A stretch of 64,000 bases of DNA from Halapricum desulfuricans (lineage in GTDB: Archaea > Halobacteriota > Halobacteria > Halobacteriales > Haloarculaceae): the NCBI RefSeq assembly GCF_017094505.1, contig NZ_CP064787.1, positions 1,488,001-1,552,000 on the forward strand, read 5' to 3'. Below, piece after piece: positions 17,401 through 24,342 of this stretch (positions within the stretch are counted from its first letter, which is position 1; each line of letters begins with the position of its first letter). Made by a program: the position numbers and the translations under genes. The notes beneath the pieces are model-generated. The model did no database searches, was not told the origin of the DNA, and saw nothing but the letters and a program-made list of their open reading frames with translations.

Positions 17401-17564
17401 GCAAGGCGATCGGGTCGATGCTGTTCGACCAGATCGATCGCAGCGACGGCGAGTCCGTCGTCGCACCCGGCGCGTCCTGCCGGGGGCAGCTCAAAGACTA
17501 CGAGGACGACGAACCGCCACACCCGATCGAACGGCTGGCCGACGCGCTCGCGGAAACCCCCTGA
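14469..17564 (+). CDS. FAD-linked oxidase fused to Fe-S/CCG domains (D-lactate dehydrogenase type)
   Basis: Likely oxidises D-lactate or another D-2-hydroxyacid and passes electrons to the membrane quinone pool. The 1031-residue protein has a PCMH-type FAD-binding domain (about 60-290, with PRGGGTSLAGQ), an FAD-oxidase C-terminal domain (about 330-570, GEHGDGRARSEW), a 4Fe-4S module (CHGCGGCRGP ... GVMCP; CVGCKGCAKDCPSEVD) and a C-terminal CCG domain (HGHCHQKST; STCCGMAGSFGYE). In other organisms these parts are separate GlcD- and GlcF/GlpC-like subunits. Monocistronic. The substrate is inferred from the family; glycolate or D-2-hydroxyglutarate are alternatives. Confidence 0.9.
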   Translation: MGTSDRVEPRVPTPDPATDDRADYDYVGGEVDRPGLVADLRSRVSGDVRFDEYTRQLYATDASAYEVTPIGVVFPTGTDDVAAVTEYCAQRDIPVLPRGGGTSLAGQTVNEAVVLDFSRYMTDIVSVDTDAETARVQSGLYLEDLNEHLADAGLKFGPDPAWRDKSAVGGAIGNNSSGSHSLKYGMTAAYVESAEVVLAGGTVTELGEVTLEELDERADPDGDIEAQVCATVQRLIEEEGDQILEAFPDLKRNVSGYDLDRTVEQAREEGTVNLARLLAGSEGTLATITEATLGLETVPETKSVALLFYEDLIDAMEDVSIILEHDPSAVEVLDDVLLDLAADTEEFGDLVDEILPEGAQATLLVEFYADSDEAGERKVANLLADRVPNVDTMVEPEEGAADITDADPIAFDASEAHDDERRSRFWKLRKSGQPTLLGRTTDEKHISFIEDMAVPPENLPEFVADFRELLAENDTYASFYAHAGPGCLHVRPLVNTKTQTGIAQMRSISEGATDLAVKYGGSVSGEHGDGRARSEWNRKLYGQPVWELLRELKTAFDPEWLLNPSQVCGYAPDEHLPEGTPERARVASMTEQLRFDPEYELDIPFEPTLNWDNDNGMQGMVELCHGCGGCRGPQETTGGVMCPTYRAANEEIQSTRGRANMLRQAMSGDLPDDPRDEEFVDEVLDLCVGCKGCAKDCPSEVDMAKLKAEVKHAHHEEHGPGLRDRIFANVDTMYPLASALAPLSNWVQKVPGTGYLQEKLFGIASEREFPPFYRNTFVDRFADHQPAVSEDEADRKVLLFPDTYTNYNRPMAGMAAVEVLEAAGVHVEVPTDVVDSGRAAHSKGFLDKAREHAEHNVEYFAPKIEEGWEIVVVEPSEAVMFQLDYLDLLSGHDVERVAAHTYGVSEYLDVYRLDEHIEFDAPEETLTYHGHCHQKSTKKDHHTANVLQRAGYEVDALDSTCCGMAGSFGYEAEHYSMSKAIGSMLFDQIDRSDGESVVAPGASCRGQLKDYEDDEPPHPIERLADALAETP

Positions 17565-17594
17565 CGGCGTCGGTCCTGCCCGGACACAACACAG

Positions 17595-17602
17595 TACTTA
17601 AC
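17595..17602 (+). promoter_or_regulatory. TATA-like box of the membrane HTH regulator gene
   Basis: TACTTAAC lies about 27-34 nt before the ATG at 17629, consistent with a leaderless transcript. Confidence 0.5.
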
Positions 17603-17628
17603 TGTCGTGCAGGGGACTAGGCTGGTAG

Positions 17629-18879
17629 ATGGTCCGCTGGTCGAGCGTGCTCGCAGTCGTGTTCGTCCTCGTCGTCGGGACGGTCGCCGCTGTCGGTCTA
17701 CCGACAGGTGCTGCGGCCGATCAGCGGTCTTCCGCTGCCGCGATCGATCAGCGACCCGCCGCAGCCGTCGAGCAGGCCGGCGCGCAATCACAGAACGGCG
17801 TCGAGACGGGGCTGCTCGCCTCGCCGGGCCAATTCACCAGCACGACGCACAGACTGACCGTCTACGCAAACGGGAGCGTCCGGTGGACGGACCGTCACAC
17901 CAGACCGCTGGAGAACGACTCCGAAATCGACGCATACGAAGCGTATGCTGCCGATTTCAATTCCAGAGAGACGGAACTGTACACACAGTTTCGCCGGACG
18001 GCCACCCAGTTGACCGCGACCGGTGCGGAGACGACAGACAGGCCGATGAACGCGTCGCACTTCAGCCGGCGTGCGTATGTCGCCGAAACCGGCGAGAGCG
18101 GGTTCACGCTCGGGACGCAGGGCGTCGTCGAGATGTCGTTCATGTGGTCGAACTTCACCGAGACGTCGGGCCGCCAGCTTCGGATCGGCGATCTCTTCAC
18201 GAACGGGCTTTCGCTGGGTCCGGATCGGCGGCTCGTGGTCGAAACCTCTGATGACCTGCAGTTCGTCGAGGTCGAACCGGAGCCGGACAGTACGTCCGGG
18301 CCGAACGCCACCGCCAGTCAGACGATCGTCTGGAACGGCGAACATGAGTTCAGCCCGTATCGACCCCTGATCAGGCTCGCTGTGGCGTCCGGGGGATCGA
18401 CTGTCACGGAGACACCGGGTAACACCGACTCGCCGAACAGCGAGACGGAAACGCCCAGCGGGGCCGACGAGGGAGGGGTCTTTCCGTGGCTCCCTGTCAG
18501 CGCGGTCGTCCTGATCGTCGTGGGTGGTGCCGGCGGCGTCTGGTATCTCGTCCGGCACAACTCCGTACCGTCGTCCGAAACGACAGCGTCAGGGCGACCG
18601 CAAGCAGCTCAGGCGACCGAGACCAAGCCGATCGAGTCCGACGAGGTCCTGTCGGACGACGACCGAGTGAAGTCGCTACTCGAGGAGCACGGTGGCCGGA
18701 TGCGCCAGTCCGAAATCGTCGAGGCGACGGGCTGGTCGAAATCGAAGGTGAGTATGTTGCTCTCAGACATGGAAGACGAAGACGAAATCACCAAGATACG
18801 AGTCGGCCGCGAGAATATCGTGAGTCTCCCCGGCCACGAACCGGACGCCGCCGGATCGCCGTTCGAAGACGACCAGTAG
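17629..18879 (+). CDS. membrane-anchored winged-HTH transcriptional regulator
   Basis: A 416-residue protein with a signal peptide (residues 1-30, VLAVVFVLVVGTVAAVG), an exported domain (about 45-255) with N-glycosylation sequons, a Thr/Ser/Glu-rich stalk, one membrane helix (VFPWLPVSAVVLIVVGGAGGVWYLV, about 288-312) and a cytoplasmic C-terminal winged helix (VKSLLEEHGGRMRQSEIVEATGWSKSKVSMLLSDMEDEDEI). The layout matches haloarchaeal one-component membrane regulators (DUF7345/DUF7343 type, from memory): an external sensor coupled to DNA binding. The signal and target genes are unknown. Confidence 0.85.
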   Translation: MVRWSSVLAVVFVLVVGTVAAVGLPTGAAADQRSSAAAIDQRPAAAVEQAGAQSQNGVETGLLASPGQFTSTTHRLTVYANGSVRWTDRHTRPLENDSEIDAYEAYAADFNSRETELYTQFRRTATQLTATGAETTDRPMNASHFSRRAYVAETGESGFTLGTQGVVEMSFMWSNFTETSGRQLRIGDLFTNGLSLGPDRRLVVETSDDLQFVEVEPEPDSTSGPNATASQTIVWNGEHEFSPYRPLIRLAVASGGSTVTETPGNTDSPNSETETPSGADEGGVFPWLPVSAVVLIVVGGAGGVWYLVRHNSVPSSETTASGRPQAAQATETKPIESDEVLSDDDRVKSLLEEHGGRMRQSEIVEATGWSKSKVSMLLSDMEDEDEITKIRVGRENIVSLPGHEPDAAGSPFEDDQ

Positions 18880-18951
18880 GTCTGCGAACGATCGGCATAC
18901 GGCGATCCGAAACGGAACGGTTTTACGTATCTCCCCAGTATGATCGAATGC

Positions 18952-19026
18952 GCTCTGGTGGTGTAGTCCGGCCAATCATATTGCCCTCTCACGGCAATGA
19001 CCAGGGTTCAAATCCCTGCCGGAGCA
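18952..19026 (+). tRNA. tRNA-Glu (anticodon CTC)
   Basis: A 75-nt tRNA. Acceptor GCTCTGG pairs with CCGGAGC (one G-U), discriminator A at 19026. Anticodon arm TTGCC-CTCTCAC-GGCAA gives CTC. T arm CAGGGTTCAAATCCCTG. No intron is visible. Its 3' end is repeated at 19113-19135. Confidence 0.95.
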
Positions 19027-19135
19027 CTTTTGCGACGAACAAATTCGTGAGTCGCAAGCGCTTTCGTAGGATTTGAACCACGCAAACGTGAGCGGAGCGA
19101 GCGTTTGCCATCGGGTTCAAATCCCTGCCGGAGCA
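19027..19135 (+). repeat. repeat unit carrying the tRNA-Glu 3' end
   Basis: A 109-bp unit with the same order of parts as the tRNA-Leu array: a 28-nt hairpin (19030-19057, TTGCGAC...GTCGCAA), an inverted T-arm core ggatttgaacc (19069-19079), an inner inverted repeat gcaaacg/cgtttgc, then a direct copy of the T arm (ggttcaaatcc 19114-19124) and of the 3' acceptor end (to 19135). Its hairpin differs from the tRNA-Leu one at five of 28 positions, four of them in two paired, compensating changes. Confidence 0.85.
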
Positions 19136-19530
19136 CGCCTCTTTTGTGGCGTTTGTGGGTTCTCGGGTGCGAACGACCATCCAGAAACCCTGAACGGGGG
19201 CAGTCGACTCAAACGGGGGCAGTCGACTCAACGTGTTCGGGCTATACCGACTCATACGGACCGGCGTCGCAATGTACCGGTCAGAGCCGACCCCAGAGTC
19301 AGCGTTTGCCGAAAAAATCTACAACGGTCCGTGTCATAGTAGTTGCTGTAACGATCTACCGGTGTGACCGGACATCGTCGTGCAGTCAACCCGGAACAGA
19401 CGTACAGCAACCACGATCAATCATGCGATTACTCGTCGGATTTCGGCTACCGCTGTGGCGACTGTGAGAGGGTCAGCGAGAGTCGGTGACATGGACCAAA
19501 CAGTAAGGGCCTGCCGAAACAACACCCAGT
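19136..19530 (+). other. 395-bp stretch without a gene, holding short repeats
   Basis: I see no credible ORF. It holds a perfect tandem duplication of a 19-bp unit (aacgggggcagtcgactca, 19193-19211 and 19212-19230), and copy A of an imperfect direct repeat (19345-19414) whose copy B follows the next gene at 20052-20121. Confidence 0.6.
19345..19414 (+). repeat. direct repeat copy A flanking the 170-aa gene
   Basis: Aligns without gaps to 20052-20121, at a constant offset of 707 bp; 46 of 59 bases match over the core 19348-19406. Shared blocks include gtaacgat, taccggtg, gtcgtgc and gacgtaca. It lies about 115 bp before the gene at 19531. Confidence 0.65.
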
Positions 19531-20043
19531 ATGGACCGAGAAGACGTTTTCGAGGCACTTCCGGCACCAGCCACACACTCGTTTCCGGACTACTCGTTGC
19601 CGAAGGGTGATCCTGTGTTACCGATCGCGATCACTGCCGACGAGCTGGAGACGCTGTTCGACCTCTACGATCGGTTCGCTGCCGTCGATCCGACCGGAAT
19701 CGACGACAACCCCTTCCTGAAGGCCTCAACGGAGTTTCTCCAGCAGGCGTTCGGCGCGCCCGCCTATCGACCGGACGACCAGCTCAAAGAGGACATCGCC
19801 GCTATGCTCAATGACTTCTCTGACGGGCTCGGCGGTGCGGACATCGGCGTCGTCGACGCGACACCGAAACACCACCAGACGCTGTATTTCTTCCTGACGA
19901 CGTGCAAAGGGTATCACCTCGCGCCGCATCTCCGGTTTTCGCCACCCGGAGACGGCATCGAGACGCTGTATACCGTCTATCAGCGGGTCGTCGGACAGGA
20001 CGTGTATCTCAAGCGCCCGCAGACAGTCTTCGAGAACGGTTGA
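19531..20043 (+). CDS. hypothetical protein, not recognised
   Basis: A 170-residue soluble acidic protein with no signal peptide or membrane helix, and no motif I can assign. The start MDREDVFEALPAPATHSFPDYSLPKGDPVLPI is Pro-rich; the middle (ADELETLFDLYDRFAA) is helical; a CKGYHLAPHLRFSPPGDG stretch near the C-terminus contains the only Cys. Codon use fits its surroundings, so it is probably a real gene. It is flanked by imperfect direct repeats (19345-19414 and 20052-20121), which may mark it as a small inserted or duplicated cassette between tRNA-Glu and the queC operon. Confidence 0.65.
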   Translation: MDREDVFEALPAPATHSFPDYSLPKGDPVLPIAITADELETLFDLYDRFAAVDPTGIDDNPFLKASTEFLQQAFGAPAYRPDDQLKEDIAAMLNDFSDGLGGADIGVVDATPKHHQTLYFFLTTCKGYHLAPHLRFSPPGDGIETLYTVYQRVVGQDVYLKRPQTVFENG

Positions 20044-20051
20044 TAATGATC

Positions 20052-20121
20052 GTCGTAACGATTTACCGGTGCGACCACACGCAGTCGTGCGGTCGATACG
20101 GAAGGGACGTACAACGGTCAC
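20052..20121 (+). repeat. direct repeat copy B, just after the 170-aa gene
   Basis: Begins 8 bp after the stop codon of the gene at 19531 and matches copy A (19345-19414) without gaps. The left end reads atcgtcgtaacgat, itself a short palindrome (atcgt/acgat). The remaining ~190 bp to the end of queC show nothing I can name. Confidence 0.65.
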
Positions 20122-20309
20122 TATGACGCTTCGACCGGACGGGCCGGTGGTCGCGACGGTCAATCATCGCGATCGACACGACGTTCTTCGACCGGGGAAC
20201 ACCAGCAAACCGACTGTCATCGGACGAATTACCGCGTTCAGACGCTCGAAACAACGGCTCTCGTCGATACAGAGACGCAAGCGACCGTCCCGCGTTCGTT
20301 CGAAGGCCA

Positions 20310-21002
20310 TCAGCGATCGTCGTACGACGGTCGTTGCGCGTATTCGATCGGATCTCGCTCGCCGAGATTCTGGAACGCCTGCAGCCGGAGCGCGCACGCG
20401 TCGCAGGTGCCACAGGCCGGTTCCTCGTCTCGATAGCAGCTCCACGTGTGCTCGTACGGCACGCCGAGTTCGAGTCCGCGTTCGGCGATGTCCGTCTTCG
20501 ACCAGTCGACGAACGGCGCGACGATCTCGATCTCGGTTTCGGGCTTCGTCCCGGCGTCGACGACCCCCTGAAACGCCTCGAAGAACGCGGGCCGACAGTC
20601 GGGATAGCCGGAGAAGTCCTCGCTGTGGGCACCGATGAAAACGGCCGAGCAGTCGTTGGCCTCGGCGTACGAGACGGCCATGGCGAGGAGGTTTGCGTTC
20701 CGGAACGGCACGTAGGAACTCGGGATCTCGTCGCTGTCGAGATCGGCCTCCTCGACGGCCATCTCCTCGTCGGTGAGACTGGAGGCCCCGATCGCCGCGA
20801 GGTGTTCCGTCTCGACGTGCAAAAAGTCCGCCGCGTCGACGTCTTCGGCCAGCGCCTGCGCACACTCCAGTTCCTTCGTCGCCGTGTTCTGCCCGTAGGA
20901 CGTGTGCAGGAAGTACGGCTCGTAGCCGCGATCGATCGCCTCGTAGACCGCGGTCGCGCTGTCCATCCCGCCCGAGACCAGCACGACAGCGCGCTCGCTC
21001 AT
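20310..21002 (-). CDS. queC: 7-cyano-7-deazaguanine synthase (preQ0 synthase)
   Basis: Converts 7-carboxy-7-deazaguanine to preQ0 with ATP and ammonia; preQ0 is then inserted at position 15 of archaeal tRNAs as the archaeosine precursor. The 230-residue protein has the PP-loop SGGMDSAT (residues 10-17) and the C-terminal zinc cluster SCYRDEEPACGTCDACALR. Its ATG overlaps the folE stop (20999-21002). Last gene of the operon queD-queE-folE-queC. Confidence 0.96.
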   Translation of the reverse strand: MSERAVVLVSGGMDSATAVYEAIDRGYEPYFLHTSYGQNTATKELECAQALAEDVDAADFLHVETEHLAAIGASSLTDEEMAVEEADLDSDEIPSSYVPFRNANLLAMAVSYAEANDCSAVFIGAHSEDFSGYPDCRPAFFEAFQGVVDAGTKPETEIEIVAPFVDWSKTDIAERGLELGVPYEHTWSCYRDEEPACGTCDACALRLQAFQNLGERDPIEYAQRPSYDDR

Positions 21003-21637
21003 CGCGTCTCACCGTCGGCCCGTGCGATCGCGTCAGTGAACCGCTCTCGCTCCGCAGCGGTCGGCTCACCGACGATTTCCCGGGTGGTCGTGGTCGTTTC
21101 CGTCTCGATGCCGCGCATCGCTTCGCACATGTGCGTCGCCGAGATCTCGACCAGTACGGCCTCGGCGTCGAGTTCGCCTGCCAGCCCGCGGGCGATGTCC
21201 CGTGTCAGTTCTTCTTGCATCGTCAGTCGCCGGGACTGCCAGCGCACGTACCGGATCAGTTTCGAGAGGCCGACCACCTCGTCGTCCGGCCGATACGCGA
21301 CGTGTGCAGTCCCGTGGTACGGCAGCATGTGATGCTCACAGAGACTGTAGACCGGAATGCCGGTTTTCACCACGAGATCGTCGTGAGTCGCCTCGAAGGT
21401 CCGCATCGTGGGTTTGGCGGCTTGCCGGTCGCCTTCGGTCAGCGTGTCGAGCATCTCCGGGATGCGGCGCTGCCAGGTGTCGGTCAATCCGGGCCGGTCC
21501 GGGTCCTCGCCGATGGCGTCGAGGACGAGTCTGACGCCGCGCTGGGCTTTCTCGTGGTCGATCCCGGTGGCCGGGTCGGTCTGTATGGGGAGCGATTCGT
21601 CAGTCGAGTGGTCATCAAGTGTCGTGTCGTCACTCAT
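20999..21637 (-). CDS. folE: GTP cyclohydrolase I (type IA)
   Basis: Opens GTP to dihydroneopterin triphosphate, the entry to archaeosine and folate-type cofactors. The 212-residue protein has the zinc ligands in SLCEHHMLPYHG and SATHMCEAMRG, and the QEELTRDIARGL helix typical of the bacterial/eukaryotic FolE1 family. Its place between queE and queC points to deazapurine synthesis as a main job; it may serve folate as well. Overlaps queC by 4 nt; 12 bp separate it from queE. Confidence 0.95.
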   Translation of the reverse strand: MSDDTTLDDHSTDESLPIQTDPATGIDHEKAQRGVRLVLDAIGEDPDRPGLTDTWQRRIPEMLDTLTEGDRQAAKPTMRTFEATHDDLVVKTGIPVYSLCEHHMLPYHGTAHVAYRPDDEVVGLSKLIRYVRWQSRRLTMQEELTRDIARGLAGELDAEAVLVEISATHMCEAMRGIETETTTTTREIVGEPTAAERERFTDAIARADGETR

Positions 21638-21649
21638 CGGTATGTGCTG

Positions 21650-22420
21650 TCAGGTTCCGGGGGCGTCGTTCCACAGGTCGACGTGTAGTCGCGGTGTGTA
21701 GCGGTAACCGTACTCCATCGCCAGGTCGGCGACGGCGTTTCGCGTCCGATCCAGTTCCGCTCGCGTCGTGCCTTCGGGCATCAACAGCACGTCACCGTCA
21801 GCAATTGCGGTCGACGTCGCCTCACGGATCCGCGAGAGGACAGTCTCTATTTCGGCCATGTCCTCCCGATCGGTCACGACGAACTTGAGCTGGTTCGGGT
21901 AGGTATCGATCAGCCGGGAGAGTGCGTCGACGTCGATCCGCCGTTGCTCGTGTCGGTCGGCCCACTCGCCGTCGCCGTTCGGATCGCGGCCGGCGGTCGG
22001 GGTGCTGCTCCGGAGCTTGGGGCTGATGCTCGCGAGATCGATGTGTGCGTCGCGGTAGATCGTGCCGTTGGTCTCGACGGTGGTGTGGTACCCTCGAGCG
22101 CCGAGGCGGTCAAGCAACTCGACGGCCTCGTCGTGGATCATCGGTTCGCCGCCGGTCAACACGACGTGTTCGGCGTCGTAACCTGCGATTTCCTCGAGGA
22201 TATCCTCGAGGTCCATCCAGGCGTGGGTTGGCTCCCAGGAGGTGTGATACGAGTCGCAGAACCAGCACCGCAGGTTACAGCCACTGGTCCGGACGAACAC
22301 CGTCGGGACGCCCGAGAGCTTGCCCTCGCCCTGGAGCGAATAGAACACCTCGTTGATCGGCAACGCGGTGTCGTGCTCGGAGTCAGCCTCGGAGACGTCG
22401 CTGTCGGCGTTGACGGGCAT
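21650..22420 (-). CDS. queE: 7-carboxy-7-deazaguanine synthase (radical SAM)
   Basis: Contracts the ring of 6-carboxytetrahydropterin to 7-carboxy-7-deazaguanine. The 256-residue protein has the radical SAM cluster motif TSGCNLRCWFCDSYHTSW (CxxxCxxC, residues about 49-56), VVLTGGEPMIHD, and the family's N-terminal EVFYSLQGEGKLSGVPTVF-like segment. An acidic N-terminal extension (~18 residues) precedes the core. The stop of queD overlaps its start by 1 nt (22420). Confidence 0.95.
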   Translation of the reverse strand: MPVNADSDVSEADSEHDTALPINEVFYSLQGEGKLSGVPTVFVRTSGCNLRCWFCDSYHTSWEPTHAWMDLEDILEEIAGYDAEHVVLTGGEPMIHDEAVELLDRLGARGYHTTVETNGTIYRDAHIDLASISPKLRSSTPTAGRDPNGDGEWADRHEQRRIDVDALSRLIDTYPNQLKFVVTDREDMAEIETVLSRIREATSTAIADGDVLLMPEGTTRAELDRTRNAVADLAMEYGYRYTPRLHVDLWNDAPGT

Positions 22421-22884
22421 CAGTCGGACGCACAGAGTTCGCTGGTCTCACAGACCTGCACCGAGACGTCGGAGACGGTGTCCGGGAACGCCTCGAGCAT
22501 CTTCGCCTCCAGTTCGAGGCCCATGACCTCGGCCGTCGGCGGTCGCTCCAGCACGACGACTGCGTCCCCGTCGCCGCTCTGTTCGAAGGCGTCGATCAGC
22601 GGGTCGCCCCGCTCGAGCAGGAACTGGTGATCCCACTCGTATAATATCGAGGTAATATCGCCTTTGTCCACGACCCAGCCCTGCTCGGTGAGCTCGCCGG
22701 TGACTTCGACGACGAACTCGTAGTTGTGTCCGTGGGGGCGTGAACACTTCCCGTCGTGGTCTCGAAGCCGGTGCCCGGTACTGATCCGGATCGGACGGTC
22801 CTGTCCGACGACCAGCGTTCGCTCGGCCGTGCTGGTTTCCGTGTCGGACGCAACAGTCTCTTCTGACAAGACTCCATCAGGCAT
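22420..22884 (-). CDS. queD: 6-carboxytetrahydropterin synthase
   Basis: Turns dihydroneopterin triphosphate into 6-carboxy-5,6,7,8-tetrahydropterin. The 154-residue protein has the zinc-binding and catalytic segment GHRLRDHDGKCSRPHGHNYEF (Cys plus His residues), VVDKGDITSILYEWDHQFLL and the C-terminal PTAEVMGLELEAKML. First gene of the operon; a strong TATA box lies 19-29 nt upstream of its ATG. Confidence 0.95.
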   Translation of the reverse strand: MPDGVLSEETVASDTETSTAERTLVVGQDRPIRISTGHRLRDHDGKCSRPHGHNYEFVVEVTGELTEQGWVVDKGDITSILYEWDHQFLLERGDPLIDAFEQSGDGDAVVVLERPPTAEVMGLELEAKMLEAFPDTVSDVSVQVCETSELCASD

Positions 22885-22902
22885 ATTGGTGGATTATCTT
22901 GA

Positions 22903-22913
22903 GAATATATAAG
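22903..22913 (-). promoter_or_regulatory. TATA box of the queD-queE-folE-queC operon
   Basis: CTTATATATTC on the minus strand, centred about 24 nt before the queD ATG at 22884, which implies a leaderless transcript. No preQ1-type riboswitch fits in so short a leader. Confidence 0.7.
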
Positions 22914-23008
22914 TCTGTCCAGACCACGCCGAAAGTGGTACGCCGTCGATCGGGTCGATAGCGGATCGGGGATGGTAAGTCGATCCCGTGTGATGGGGAC
23001 ACCCATCG

Positions 23009-23740
23009 ATGGACGCGACTGACGACCTTCGGACGATCGGCGTGCTCGGCGGGATGAGCAGCGAATCGACGATCACCTACTACCGGCAGATCGATCAGGG
23101 CATCAACGACGCTCTGGGGGGCCACGCGGCGGGCGAGGTGCTGATCCGCAGTGTCAACTTCGCCGAGATCGAGCGCTTCATCCGGACCGAGCAGTGGGAC
23201 ACAGCGGGCGACTATCTCGCACAGGCAGCCCGAGGGCTGGAGGCGGGCGGTGCCGACTTCGTCGTGATGGCGACGAACACGATGCACAGGGTCGCCCCGG
23301 CGATCGAACGCGCGATCTCGATTCCGTTCGTGCACATCGTCGACGTGACTGCCGACGCCATCCGGACGGCGGGCATCGAGACGGTCGGACTCCTTGGGAC
23401 CCGGCCGACGATGGAGGCGTCGTTCTATCGGGACCGACTGGCCGAGCACGGCATCGACACCGTCGTCCCGGAACCGACAGATCGGGAGGCAGTCGATGCG
23501 ATCATCTTCGAGGAACTCACCGACGGGATCGTCACGGACGAATCACGGGAGCGATATCTGGATGTCGTCGACGACATGGTGGCTGCGGGCGCGGACGGCG
23601 TCGTGCTCGGCTGCACGGAGATCGAATTGCTGATCGAGCAGGCCGATCGGCCGGACGTTCCTCTGTTCGACACGACCGCGCTACACGTCGAGCGGGCGAT
23701 CGCTCACGGCCTCGGCGAACGGGCCTTTGACGACGGGTGA
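23009..23740 (+). CDS. aspartate/glutamate (amino-acid) racemase family protein
   Basis: A 243-residue PLP-independent racemase. Both catalytic cysteine regions are in view in altered form: the first half has VVMATNTMHRVAPAI, where the family's CNT is ATNTMH (Thr/Met in place of the first Cys), and the second has VVLGCTEIELLI with the expected Cys. N-terminal TIGVLGGMSSESTITYYRQID is typical of the aspartate racemase/YgeA group, in which the first Cys is often replaced (N/T). Substrate and true racemase activity are uncertain. Monocistronic; its stop codon overlaps the left end of a palindromic repeat. Confidence 0.85.
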   Translation: MDATDDLRTIGVLGGMSSESTITYYRQIDQGINDALGGHAAGEVLIRSVNFAEIERFIRTEQWDTAGDYLAQAARGLEAGGADFVVMATNTMHRVAPAIERAISIPFVHIVDVTADAIRTAGIETVGLLGTRPTMEASFYRDRLAEHGIDTVVPEPTDREAVDAIIFEELTDGIVTDESRERYLDVVDDMVAAGADGVVLGCTEIELLIEQADRPDVPLFDTTALHVERAIAHGLGERAFDDG

Positions 23741-23819
23741 TACTGGTGGCGATACCATTTCGAACTGATCCGGCACGGCGGTATGCCGGATATCGTTACG
23801 AACGTATAGCCACCAGTAT
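23740..23819 (+). repeat. 80-bp palindromic repeat, copy 1
   Basis: Ends are inverted repeats (atactggtggc 23740-23750; gccaccagtat 23809-23819). The centre holds a second inverted repeat (atccggca/tgccggat). About 72 of 80 bases match the reverse complement of 33535-33614. No ORF, and no clear target-site duplication. Confidence 0.85.
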
Positions 23820-23903
23820 GAAGTGCTGATGCCGGTGGGTGCGTAGCCGGTCGCTCACTCGAGCGACCCGACAATTGATGCGTCTCGTCTCCGTAGACGG
23901 CCC

Positions 23904-24257
23904 ATGGGAATACTGGATCGGCTGCGTCCGGGCAAACCGGCAGTCCCGGCGGACGCACCCACGCTCTACCGGGCAGACATTGCGACCGACGGCGGAAACG
24001 TCCACAGTTTCTCCTATTTGGTCGAGAGCGAGACGGAGATAACGATCGTGTACAACGAGCGGCAGTTCGTCATGCCGAAAGGAGCGACGTTCGTCGTGAC
24101 CGACACCGGCCGGACCGAGTGGGACGGGCAGCCGATCCACGTGAAATCGATCGCTCCGGTGCGTCCGGAGGAGGTCGCTGACGAATCGACGTACTCGCCT
24201 CCAGAGGCGCTTCAGGGCGAGTCGATCCCTCCCGTGAATGTTGACGAAGCCCAGTGA
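23904..24257 (+). CDS. hypothetical protein, not recognised
   Basis: A 117-residue acidic soluble protein, strand-rich in the middle (TDGGNVHSFSYLVESETEITIVYNERQFVMPKGATFVVTDTG) with a disordered, Pro/Glu-rich tail. No motif, membrane helix or signal peptide. Short strands around hydrophobic positions suggest a small beta-barrel. ATG at 23904 is the first in frame and the codon use is haloarchaeal, so I think it is real. Convergent with the histidine kinase. Confidence 0.6.
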   Translation: MGILDRLRPGKPAVPADAPTLYRADIATDGGNVHSFSYLVESETEITIVYNERQFVMPKGATFVVTDTGRTEWDGQPIHVKSIAPVRPEEVADESTYSPPEALQGESIPPVNVDEAQ

Positions 24258-24342
24258 GGGGCAGGCCGAGCAGCTACGAGACAGCAGCGACACCGTTCGC
24301 GGCTCTCTCGTTCAGTTGTCAACCTGTCGCGCATGCGGGCGT

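Noticed and set aside
22885-22920. preQ1/preQ0-type riboswitch before queD
   Set aside because: The strong TATA box lies 24 nt before the ATG, leaving no room for an aptamer.
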